From Nissolia schottii (taxonomy: Eukaryota; Streptophyta; Magnoliopsida; Fabales; Fabaceae), in assembly GCA_003254905.1 (NCBI GenBank), contig QANU01001174.1, forward strand, positions 71,693 through 135,692: a DNA stretch of 64,000 nucleotides. Reading direction: 5' to 3'. The notes below the pieces were generated by a model. The model made no database searches and had not been told where the DNA came from. It was given only the letters and a program-made list of their open reading frames with translations. Positions 12,890 to 23,939 of this stretch are shown here, piece after piece. Made by a program: the position numbers and the translations under genes. How positions within the stretch are numbered: the stretch's first letter is position 1; every line of letters starts with the position of its first letter.

Positions 12890-14718
12890 TTACATCATCG
12901 TCAATTGGAATTTACTAATTCTAATTTAAGATCTGCCTAACCCGCGTTTGCGAGTTTGGTAGATAATGAAAAAGGGAGGTTATTTATGAAATAGCTATGT
13001 TTATATTATATAGTCACTTCTAAAGACAGACAAAAAGGGTCATGTCACTTCTCTCATTATTTTTCACCCGTTTTTTTCTCTCCCCCTACTTAACTTTTTA
13101 AAAGTTGGTTTTTAATCTTGTCAAAAGAGACAGAAAATAAGTGAAAAAAAAAAGAGTGAGGGAAAAAAATTGCAATAAATACTTCAAGAGAGAATGACAG
13201 TGGCGATGCCATTTTTGTCTTTTCTTATTTTCCTTTTCATTTTTGACAAGTTGATTTTTGTGTGTTAAAAAAAGTTAATTGTTGTATTAAAAATATTGGC
13301 TTCTGCCATTTGTTTAAACAAATAAATCAACTTTTTAATCATTTTTAAGAAAATTGGTTTCTCTTTCTTTCATGAGAGAGAGAAAAAAGATGTGAAAATA
13401 GATGTGAGAAAAAAGTTGCAGAAAGTAAAATAAGAGAGAGAATGATAATGACATTTTATTTTGTTTTTCTTTTTATTTTCTTATTTTAATTTTACGTGAG
13501 AATCATTTTTGTTGTATCTTGAACACTTAAGATACGGTGGTTGTATCTTAAGTGGCAAAATAATAATTTTGTTAATGAAATGACAAAGAAATGTGAAGAA
13601 TAGAATGGCTAATTACATGTCACTCCTTATTTGGGAGTTAAATAGTGAGAGACAAGTGAGTCCTTCTAATATTGTTTGGTTGTTACAATGGAAGGAAATG
13701 ACAGAAAAATATTGAAATTTGTTTTCTAACTTTACCCAATTATTTTTAAGGGTAACATAGTAATTTTATTAAATTTAGAGAGAGTAAGAGTAATTGTCCC
13801 TCCTTGACCCCAAAATTGGGGTGATTACAATTCTTACCATTTTAATGACAAGGAAGAGACTTATAGTCCCTCCTTTAGCCATTTCTTTCCCCTTTAAATA
13901 ATCACTCTTAAACACATTTTTTTATTTAAGTTGTCTTTCCCTTCTGTGTCACTCCTTTGCTAGCCATTCATCCGAACACACCCTTAGGATCTATTTGGTA
14001 TCATGTATAAGTTAATGCAATACAACATGGACTTGTTTATCGTTTGATGTCACTAAGTGTATTGTATTAGCATATGCGTCATTGAGCTTTTATGTCAGAA
14101 TGACGTATAACTCTATTAAATCTAGGGAAGTAGAATTAAACCTAATTAGACTTTGATGTATAATGTTTTTTTTTTGTCTGTTATGATTTTATGTTTGTGA
14201 AAATAATAATAGTAAATTAAAAATAATAATATTTATAATAATAACAATTAAATAATAAATTATTGTTTAAAATATCTAAATGATAAATAATTTATGATAT
14301 AAATTATATTTTTTATAATATAAATCTAAAATAATTAAAATGAGAATATTAATTTTAAATTTATAATTAAAAAAATCATTAAATGTCTTGTTATATTTAA
14401 TTATAAAAGATAGAAATATTAAAATATATAATACAGATAGTATTATAGATTTTTTATTTTAATTATTTTATTATAATAATAAATACTTATTAAAAGTATA
14501 ATAAATAATCAATATTATTTAGTAAAACTATTTACGATTGCATATAACAAAAATCAGAAACGTTAAAAATAATTATAATTAAAAAATAAAAAGTATTTGA
14601 ATATTAATATTTATTTATTAATTTTAATTAGTAAAAAATCTACTTTTTACTATACGTTTTTAATTGAATTTTAAATTTTCATTAGAATCACTTTTTTATA
14701 ATTAAATAATAATAGTAT
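12890..14718. other. Intergenic, AT-rich, no gene
   Basis: Two loosely similar purine/pyrimidine blocks (13020-13220 and 13330-13510), each with an AAGAGAGAATGA core, look like an old tandem duplication. From about 14160 the sequence is almost pure A/T. There are no exons. Confidence 0.5.
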
Positions 14719-16574
14719 CACTACAAGAAAATTGGATATTACCAGCGGATTTTCCGTCGGTAAAATTCGGGTTTACCGTCGGTTCGGGAAATTTTCCGAC
14801 GGACATACCGTCGGACACGGGCCGACGATAAAGTGGTCGATGGAAATCAATTTACCGTCGGTTGAAAAGAACCGACGGTAATTTCCGTCGGACAAAACAG
14901 ACGGTAATCGGGTCATCGCTGGGCCATGTTACCGTCGGAAATAATAGACGATAATAATAATAATATTTTTTTCTACAATTACCGTCGGAAAATGCCGACG
15001 CAAATCGTTTAAAAATCTTTAACTTTACCGTCGGCTATAAGCAACGGTTAAGGTAATAATATTTTATTCATTATTTTACGTCGGAACATTGCCGACGGAA
15101 TAGTTTGATTTACCCACGCTAAGTATTTGCTAATTACCGTTTGTTATAACCGACGGTATATGAAAAACTAATGGTTTTTTTAAAATACATTTATTAGTGA
15201 ATAATAACCGTTATTAGTGAATAATAAATTTATTTATTAAATAATATTATTAGGTAATTATTATTTATTAAATACATTTTATAATCAAATTATTATTAAA
15301 TAATTAATAGTTAAATAATCGTATAAATAAATATATTTATTAAAATAATTATTATTTAATAAATAAAATTATTGCAATTTTAATTAGTAATAGAAATAAG
15401 TATAAAATAAGTTTAATTAATACTAAATAGTTGTAAATTAATTAATTTAAAATTTATTTATTTTTTCCGTTAAATTTTAGAGATTTCATAAAATTTTATA
15501 TTAAAAGTTTTTTAATCAATTTAAAATTTCTGTGGTAAATTAAATAGTAAACAATTAATGTTAAATAATTTTAATCAAGTACATAATCGTAAAAACAAAT
15601 AATGTAAATTAATTTTTTTTAAATGACACCGTATATGGAAATTTATAGCTAATAAGTAGGTAGATATTTATTTGGTTAATAATAACATGTTAAATAATAA
15701 AAATTGACGAAGTTGTAATAATAGAAAATTTTACACACGATAAGGTGGTGACATAAAGTGACAAGTGACAATTAAACTGCTTATATTATGTATGTATGTG
15801 TGTATATATATATATATATATTCATTGCAGTTAAACTTAACAAATAATTGACATAATAATATACATCATTGTATGTTTAGATTCATTAAAAGAAATTTAA
15901 ATTAGCAATTCATCAAAAATAATTACAAAGATTAGCTAGTCTGACGTTGAAAGATAAACATCATCATCAGTCTCATCAGAATTTAGTTTGAAAATATCGA
16001 TGTCATTACCGTCGGTCATTACCGACGCTAAAATGGTACCGTTAAAGTTTCCGTCGTTTGTAACCGCCGCTACAGCGCCTCTTTGAATTCTATGCACGTT
16101 TACCGTCGGCTTCGACCGACGGTACGTATGTGCATTAATGACGTGTCGTATGAAAATATCGATGCCTTTACCGTCGGTCGTTCCCGACGCTAAAATAGTA
16201 CCGTTAAAGTTTCCGTCGTTTGTAACCGCCGCTAAAGCGCCTCTGAATTCTATGCACATTTACCGTCGGCGGTGACCGACGGTAAATTAAGGACAAAATT
16301 GCGTCGTCTGTTTCCGCCGGTAATGGTTGAACGTGCCACTTTTCTACTGGTGGTAATTTCCGTCGATTACAACCGTCGAAAAATTCATTCCCGCCATTAC
16401 CCGCCAAAACATTACCGTCGGTATTTGCGTCGGGAAGTCTATCCCATGGTAATTCCACGCATTTTTCGCACGTCGACCGGTTACCGTCGGTTATTTCATT
16501 TTGTCTGACGGTAATACCGTCGGTTCGCGTCCGACGGTAACTCTGCGACGGTAATAGGCTTTTTTGTTGTAGTA
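14719..16574. mobile_element. Non-autonomous CACTA (En/Spm) transposon
   Basis: The left end is CACTACAAGAAAA and the right end TTTTTGTTGTAGTA is its imperfect inverse, with the terminal base changed. The flanking trinucleotide TAT occurs directly on both sides (14716-14718 and 16575-16577), the 3-bp target duplication expected for CACTA elements. About 500 bp at the left end and 600 bp at the right end are packed with TACCGTCGGT/ACCGACGGTA motifs in both orientations, as in transposase-binding subterminal arrays. The 0.7 kb centre is A/T-rich. No transposase remains, so movement would need a partner element. Confidence 0.9.
15991..16290. repeat. Tandem duplication in the CACTA right arm
   Basis: The block starting AAAATATCGATG at 15991 recurs at 16153 (offset 162 bp). 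Each copy runs through TTTCCGTCGTTTGTAACCGC and GAATTCTATGCAC into a TTTACCGTCGG palindrome. The duplication doubles the number of CCGACGG sites in this arm. Short open frames across it are repeat by-products. Confidence 0.8.
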
Positions 16575-16577
16575 TAT

Positions 16578-18366
16578 CTTATGTAATGCAACATCTTATA
16601 CAGTGACATACCAAACATTGCATAGTATTAAAAGTTATCTAATTTTATACAATCCAATTCACAAACACATTGAATCTTCTTAATTAGATTTATCACTATT
16701 AATTGAGGAGATGAAATTCATAAATGTCATAAACAACAAAGAAACTATTAATGATGAGATACCACACATGATTTCACATGATAAGAAATTTATTTGAAAG
16801 AATTCATTCTCATTTTGTTAAATGAATATTTGAAAGTAAATTTAATGGAGGAATAGAGATAGCCATGGAATAACGCCTTATCCTTCCCTTGTCACTCAAA
16901 CTCCTCAATCTTTGTCTCTCCAAATTGAGGGGTCGAAGGGGATTCAATCACAGTTTTTATTCTCATATCTCATTAAACTTGTTAAATAACTAAACGAGAG
17001 TGTTAGAGGTGAAAATAGGTTAGACCGCTTGTTAGAGATATTTGATTTAGCTAGTTCAAGTCCAATTAATAAACAAAGCTACGTCAAGGATTTTAAAAAG
17101 TCTTTTTAGTTAAATAGGTTAGACAGCAATAAAAAAAACCTATTAAGTCCAACAGATTGATATATTCATAAAATTATAATTTTTTTATTCTTGATTAAAA
17201 AGAATTCCATCATATTTTTTATAAAATGATCTAATCATACTTGAAAATTTTTTGCTTCTCATCTCTCTCACTCAGAAACAAAGTTAGTCTTGCTTTGTTA
17301 CTCTCCATCTCTTTGTTTTTGTCTAATTATACCTAGACATTTAGCACTTCATCTTTTCGTCTGATGTGTAATACAAATTAATCTATATTCTCTGGTTACA
17401 TCACTTCAATCTTTGTAGAGTAGTATCTTTTCGTAGTTAATGGTATAGTTTATCTTATCCCATGCTTATTGTGGTTGTGTTTAACTTAAACGACTGAAAA
17501 ATTATTTTTTTTCTTTTGTATTTCCTGTTAATGACTTAATTAGATTTACTGTAGATATAGCTTAAATGACAAATAGCATCTAAACTTTTCATTTTCATTT
17601 TTCTTTGTTTCAAGTAGGCATGTAAACAAACTTTTGGGTTAGACCTAACTTTTAAAAAAATTAGGTCAAACCTCATAAAAAAATTGTGACAAAAAATAAA
17701 TTCAGACTAATGTTAAATAATTTAGAAGCAGATCAAACCTATTTAAGACAAAGCATAATCTGACCCAGCTCATTTCCACTCCCGGATAGCATGACTTGGC
17801 TTATGCTTTTTTACTCCTTGTCTTCTCCTTCCATTCCATTAAAAGACATTCCCTTCTATCATCTTAAAAAACTCTCAATCATTACCTTAAATTCATTAAA
17901 GAGCGAAGAAAACAAGTGAAATAGGAAGGGGTGTTATCAAGTGCATCTCCAATTATTCTACTTGTCTAGAGTCTCACTTTTGATAACAATCTTCATCAAC
18001 CCTATATCATCCACATGTTCTTAAAAGTGCCCATTTTTTTTAAATTTAATCCCGCTTAAATAACAAAATTGAACAATAAAATTAAATAATATATAAAAAT
18101 ATAAAATAATGTGAGTGTACATAGACCGCACATAATTATTATATTTTACATGTGCATTCACATCAAGTTATATTTTCATATATTATCCAATTTTATTGTT
18201 CAAAGTAGTATTACTTTTTTTTTCTTCTAATGACAATGACAAACTTTAATCATAATTATGATTATGTAATTTTCAAATCAAAAGAACAAAGAAATTAATG
18301 AGTAATTGCTTTCTTTTTTACTTTGTAAAACTGTAGGATGCATTGTTCTCACAATTTTATAGAACA
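16578..18366. other. Intergenic, no gene; possible hAT-like element at 17005-17785
   Basis: Within this stretch, TTAGAGGTGAAAATAGGTTA at 17004 and its rough inverse ending CCAGCTCATTTCCACTCCC at 17783 resemble the ends of the better preserved hAT-like element at 53163-54029. No target duplication was recognised. The rest is AT-rich spacer. Confidence 0.35.
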
Positions 18367-19480
18367 TGTTGAGATATTTTATCTATCTTATTTATTAAGA
18401 TATATTTCTATCTTAAAGGTTAAGATATTTACCTACGTTAAGTTTTATCTTGATTGATTTTTATCTTTATTATTTTGAATTAGTTTAAATCAGTTCCTAT
18501 CTATAGTAAGTCTATCAATAAACATATCATTTTTTGTGAACATGCACATGCAGAAACATAATACATAATATCATCTTTATTTTCCCTAATTTTTCTCTTG
18601 TCTAGTATGCCCCAATCCTCCTTCACCCATGATGCTTAACATGTTATCAAAGTCATGGTACCCACCTTGAATGTCTTTTATACTTCCGTTACTTAAAACT
18701 TAGGCTCTCTTTGTTTCCAATTCGCTCACCATATATATCTCTACACTATCATCTCTGGTTCACAAACTTACCGACCTCCGTCAATGAAACAACCCACACT
18801 TATTACCTTGCTGGTTACGCCCAGTCACTCGTTGCCTCTGCTGGTTACGTCTAGCTACCCAATGCCTCTACTGGTTATGTCCAACCACATGTTGCCTTCA
18901 GTTGGTTTCGTGCAGTCACTTGTCTCTTTCAGTTGGTTTTGCCCAGCACAAATTGTTGCTCCCAACCTAAATCGTTACCTAGTGCTGGTTTAACCTAGCC
19001 CAGATCATTGCCTAGTGTTGGTTCCACCTAGACCAAATCGTTGCCTTAGTTGGTTCCGCCCATCCACAAATCATTGTTTATGCTAGTTCCATCTAGCTAC
19101 AAATCATCCAGGACTCTACTGGTTCCACCCAGCCTTCTATTACTTCCGCACTTTAGTTTACAAACTCAAGATAGTTTCCTCAATGCCTACTTAAGTTTGA
19201 GGGGATGTTGAGATATTTTATCCATCTTATCTATTAAGATATATTTCCATCTTAACATTTAATATATTTACCCACATTAAGTTTTATCTTGATTAGTTAT
19301 TATCTTTATTAATTTCAATTAATTTAAATCAATTATTATCTATAACAAGTCTATAAATGGACATACCATTTATTATGAATATGCACATTCAAAAATAGAA
19401 TACATAATATCATATTTATTTTTCATAATGTTTCTCTTGTTTACTGTGCTTCAATCCTCTTTTACCCACGATGTTTAACA
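18367..19480 (+). mobile_element. TRIM-like non-autonomous LTR retrotransposon
   Basis: Two direct repeats of 275 bp each, 18367-18641 and 19206-19480, begin TGTTGAGATATTTTATC and end (G)TTTAACA or GCTTAACA (TG...CA). Directly after the first lies TGTTATCAAAGTCATGG, a decayed initiator-Met-tRNA primer binding site. Directly before the second lies AAGTTTGAGGGGA, a copia-style polypurine tract. The 564-bp interior has no gag or pol and is mainly a degenerate minisatellite. The LTRs differ at many positions, so the insertion is old. The 5-mers beside the LTRs do not match. Confidence 0.85.
18790..19140 (+). repeat. Internal minisatellite of the TRIM-like element
   Basis: About ten degenerate units of roughly 30-36 bp have the form CTGGTTACGCCCAGTCAC followed by a GTTGCCT block. 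The same unit, in reverse complement, fills the interior of the element at 36437-37286. A short open frame here is repeat-derived. Confidence 0.8.
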
Positions 19481-19489
19481 TTTCTTAAA

Positions 19490-21092
19490 GGTTGCTTCAC
19501 CACTCAACAAATTTGTAAGTAAAAGTTATAAATTGACTTGGCTTGAATTATATTGCTTGAATTATATTAATTAAAACTTAAATCATTTTTAATCACCTAG
19601 CCTCATGCCATATCATCAATTGAGACGTATGTTTGATGGTAATGTGTAGGATATGGTGATGTTCTCTGGATATATTGGGATAAGAAAAAAAATTACAAGA
19701 AAAACAACTTTTACCCTGATTAATATCATCACAAAAAGAAACTTCTTTACCTTAATTTATATTATTAGTCAAAAAGTCTATTTTATCTAAGAGTTATATT
19801 AATAGTTAAAATTTTATTTTAATCAATTTTAAATAAAGTCAGAGAGTGCAAAATTATGACATTTCTAACAACATTATAAACATTTATACAAAATTTCAGA
19901 TTGAAATTTAAAGAGTACCATGCATTTTTAATTTATTTAGATTATGAAATATGTAAATAAATATTTTTGGCACTAGAAAAAATAATTAAGAGTGCGTTTG
20001 TTTAAGTTTATTTTGCTTAAAAACAATTTTTGCTAAAAAAAATCAATTTTCAAGTACTTTGTTAAATTTTTAAAAATAATAAGAATCTCAAAAAACATGT
20101 TTTCGACTTTTCAGCTGAAGTTAATAAGAATAGCTTCTTAGAAAAAAAAAATTCTACCGTTTTAGTTCTTTATAAAAAAATCAACTTTTTTTATTACTTT
20201 TTATGAAAGTTGAATCAAACGACCCTAAAAATCATATTTTATAAAAAAAGTTAGGATAATTTGGAAATATGAAATATTTTAAGGGTTATTAAAAATTGTG
20301 TCTCTAAAAGTGTCTCCATTGTTCCTCTCTTTTTTAAGGGCAGAAATTGACTTAAAAATTGTTCTAAAATAGAGATGATGAATTTTTGTCATCATCCCCT
20401 TCTTTAAACACATTTATGTTCCTATTGTCTTCATATTTTTTATTTTGAGATGCTTAATAAACGTTACCTTTATAGTTTTTGTTCAATAATGGGGGCTTTT
20501 TTTTCCTGCTCTTGACAATAATAGTAACCTTGAAAAGTAAACGTGGTAATTTGTTCCTTTTTTTATGCGAATAATTGTGGTCATTCAGATGAGTGGGCTT
20601 TGGATTTTGGACACGACAAAGCAAACTGTTGAATAAAATGAAGCAGGGAGGATCGGTGATCTTGTCATGTGTTTTGCCATGAGGAAAACAAAAATTTTCT
20701 TCTATGGCTTTTATTTATGGACCACTTGGGTATATGTAAAAGTTCGTGAATAGAAAAAAAAACAAAACACAATTTTTATGGGCCTCATCTCATGGTCTTG
20801 TATTTGAATATACAAATAATAGAAAAAATGCACTTGCTATAGTACCAACAAAAAATCTCTTGCTTTAATTTATGGGCCTCTTAGGTCTTTCTATGTTAAT
20901 GTTCGGGAATAGGAAAGTGAGCATATCAAATAAGAAAAGTGATTAATTAATAAGTAAATATTCACTATTAAATTTTATATGTATGATTAAAATTAAAACA
21001 TAAAAATCACGTATTTTTTATGTGATTATGTGAATTCTAAATAAGTTTTAACCATTGTCATCATATATTATTTAGTGAACAAGATTTGCTTC
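19490..21092. other. Intergenic with one MITE-like element at 19990-20226
   Basis: AGAGTGCGTTTGTTTAAGTT at 19990 and the inverse of TTGAATCAAACGACCCT ending about 20225 form imperfect inverted ends of the GGGTCGTTTG type, common to plant hAT MITEs. The remainder is AT-rich with no exons. Confidence 0.45.
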
Positions 21093-21093
21093 T

Positions 21094-21174
21094 NAAATGT
21101 TGAAAGGGCGTAACGTTTCAAATATATATATATATATATGTTTTGCATGAAAATGTTGAAAGGGCGTAACGTTT

Positions 21175-21207
<33 letters not shown>
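21094..21207. repeat. Duplicated AT-microsatellite unit with an ambiguous base
   Basis: AAATGTTGAAAGGGCGTAAC occurs at 21095 and again at 21151, each followed by GTTTCAAATATA and a (TA)n run. An N sits at 21094, directly before the first copy. This is either a true short tandem duplication or an assembly join. Confidence 0.7.
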
Positions 21208-21210
<3 letters not shown>

Positions 21211-21263
21211 TAAGAATTGTTGTCCAATTTATTAAAAACAATCACTTGCAAATTAATTATACT

Positions 21264-21748
21264 TGTTCCAGTCCACACTCTGGATCCTAGAGCTTCAAGG
21301 CTGGGCAATGGGTCTCAGATTCTCGAACGCTGCATGGGTACCTGCAAGGACTCCGACGCTTAAGTTAATAAGGACTCAAGAGTGTATAGTGAGTAAGAGT
21401 GAGATGGATCTTATACCTGGGGTGTGAGTTATTATATACCTGAGTGTTGTTAGGATTTTTCGTGTGTTACGATGGGGAGGATATCTCGGCCCGTGTGAGT
21501 GGGAGAGAGTATCTCAGAACCCGCGTTATCTCCGATGAAGAGAGGATCTCGGGGTTAGTTACCTCTCTGAAAGGGGGAGAGGATCTCGAATTTTGCTACC
21601 TTTACGAGAAGGGGGAGAGGATCTCTGAGCTCCCGTTCGGCCTGCTGGTAACTCGGTCGGGTCGGGTCGACCCGCGGACTCTTGGGTCAGGGGAGTGGGT
21701 TTACATTGTGGGCCTCTAGGACGAGCCTTTATGGTCCAGTCCATAACA
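21264..21748 (-). mobile_element. Solo LTR with perfect target duplication
   Basis: A 485-bp GC-rich block in very AT-rich surroundings starts TGTTCCAGTCCACA and ends GGTCCAGTCCATAACA. The five bases ATACT flank it exactly on both sides (21259-21263 and 21749-21753). Read on the minus strand it is TGTTATGGACTGG...GTGGACTGGAACA, with a TATATAA box near 21435 and four GAGGATCTC/GAGTATCTC-like repeats (21476-21626). No internal region or second LTR exists, so it is the scar of LTR-LTR recombination. Orientation is inferred from the TATA box. Confidence 0.8.
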
Positions 21749-21753
21749 ATACT

Positions 21754-23280
21754 AAATAAATATTTTATTTGTGTTAGCTGATATATAATACTCATGATCG
21801 GATGCACAATATATTTAGAGTCAAAGTATATCATGGGTTACAAACTAATACTCATGGAGAGCACTAGTTAAATCTTTGTTCCAAACAATGGAAAAAAATA
21901 GAGACATAATGCTTGTGAATCTCATGGAAAAAATAGAGACATAATGCTCATGATTGGATTCACATTATATTTGCGGTTACAAGAAAGAAGATAAACTCCG
22001 TGTGTATTGGAGGAGGAGCAACGCTCGAGGTCCGTTGCTCTATTCTCGACACATGTGATGCTTCTCACTCGTAGAAATAATGGTGATAGTGACTTTGTGA
22101 GATAATTGAGATGATTTGCTATGAGGATTTGAGCTTGATGATCATGCAGAAATTAATTTAATTGATATGTCATATTAAACAATTTTGGTATATTTGTTTA
22201 ATTTTAAAACATTAAAACACGATGAACTATAAACTGTAAGAATTTAACAATGCTTTATTCAACAGTAAGAATGTAAAGACCAACAAAAGTCGAAAGGATA
22301 CTCACAATCAACAAAAGTTAAGTTAGTTGTGACCCTACTTTATTGTTTGGACACGAATGTAAAAAGAAACAAAAAATTGAATCAAAAAAAAGAAAGAAAA
22401 AAAAAGAATTAAAGAAAGTTTATGAAACAAGTGACAAATTAATGGTGCTGATGGACATGCAGCTGCCCTGCACATGGCGCGGATTAAGGTATCAATTTTG
22501 TAGTTGATACAAGTTATTACTATAAATAGAAAAAGATGAAAATTATTCTAACCTATTTTTAGTTTGTGTTAACGGGTAGCACAAAAGTTATAACGGGTAT
22601 CAATTTTTAATTTATTTTTGGTATGCTCATCCTGTTTAATAGTTTGAAATTTGATTTTAGGTTAAGCAATTGAATTAATTCAATAAAAAAAATGGACATA
22701 TCTTTAATTAATGATAAATCTCACATGATACAACCATAGGGTGTAACATGATAATAATTCACTTTATTTCTTAATTATGTGGTGTGAGTTTGATCCTCAC
22801 CTATAAAAATAAAAACATTTTACGATCAATTGTCTATCACTTTGTGTAATGTTGTGGTTGGTAAGTGACTTAAAAAATTTATGAGACCATAAATTTAAAT
22901 TTCATTGTCACTTATGTATAAAAAAATATATGAAATATGATAAAATCCCACATGTGATACATGAATGCATATAAGTCTAATTACTTTGCAAACAGTACAC
23001 CGCCATAGATAAGCAGGTCACATAAATGGACAAAATATAATTTCCATCGCTTGCCATTTCCATGGTCTTTTCTACGTCGTGATTAGTAAAACCTGGCTAA
23101 AATATTTGTTGACTTATTAGTAATTAAGATTTTGAACTGTAGAATAACTTGATTAAGACAGATTTGTTTAGTACTACTCAATCTTATTGTTCCTTGAATA
23201 TGCAGACTTATCAGAAAACGTGTTCAGATCTTTGGAAAGAAAGAAAAGTAGAAGTGAACCATTCGTCAGTGTTCATTTGT
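21754..23280. other. Intergenic, no gene
   Basis: AT-rich spacer. GTGTGAGTTTGATCCTCACC at 22782-22801 resembles a tRNA B-box region as found in SINEs, but no matching A box or tail is clear. Confidence 0.4.
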
Positions 23281-23329
23281 AAATAAAAAGTGAACACTAA
23301 AGATGAAACGTTATATAAAAGAGGGTTTT

Positions 23330-23933
23330 ACCGAGAGCACTAGACAGAGAATCAAAAGTGAAAAGTCGATATTAAAAAAAGGTTTTATAAATACATAAAT
23401 AAAATAATGCTAAAATAAATAAATAAATAAGTAACTTTAAAAATAAATAGATAGTCTAAAATAGACCGTGAAAAAAGTCGCTCACCTGAAAATAGTTGAT
23501 TGATAACGATCACTAAGTTGGGAGCTCCTAACACGCCCTATATAGAGCCACTGCTTCCCCATGAACGGAAAACAAGAGGGAGAAAATAAATAAAAAAAAT
23601 AACTACAGCGAAAAGTCTCACAAAAGCGTGACCTCTCAAACTGTGGAGTGAATTAGCAAGTCTAAACACTCATTGGAAGTCTTTATATATAGGGAGAAGA
23701 GGAGACCACATTCTATAGCGTTAAACGATGTTGGACTAATTCCCGACATGCGTCTCACGCGAGATGAACCCTTGCGAACATCATCTTGCAGGAGATGAGC
23801 TGCAAAAACGATTTTCACCTTCTCTGTCTAACATCTCGCGCGAGATGACTACACGTCTTGCGCGAGACGTGTCCCCTGACTTGAATCTCGCGCAATACAT
23901 ACCCTTTTTTTTGGGCCGTGACAATTTTATCAT
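23330..23933 (-). repeat. LTR-like region with CpG palindromes
   Basis: On the minus strand the block begins TGTCACGGCCCAAAA (inverse of 23919-23933), a common plant LTR start. It then carries GCGCGAGA palindromes and a TATATATAAAG box near 23680. The other boundary and target duplication are not found, so the element is incomplete or divergent. Confidence 0.4.
23781..23870. repeat. Cluster of short palindromes (ATCTCGCGCGAGAT type)
   Basis: TCATCTTGCAGGAGATGA (23781-23798), CATCTCGCGCGAGATG (23832-23847, perfect) and ACGTCTTGCGCGAGACGT (23853-23870, one mismatch) lie within 90 bp. A related half-site is at 23751. Confidence 0.8.
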
Positions 23934-23939
23934 AATGAC

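Noticed and set aside
15936..16508. Open frames in the CACTA right arm with repeated peptides
   Set aside because: Peptide repetition follows from the duplicated subterminal array; no transposase motif.
18784..18993. Leu/Val-rich small protein
   Set aside because: Translation of the TRIM minisatellite, not a conserved protein.
21444..21834. Open frames on both strands in a GC-rich island
   Set aside because: The island is a solo LTR with an exact target duplication; frames are repeat-derived.
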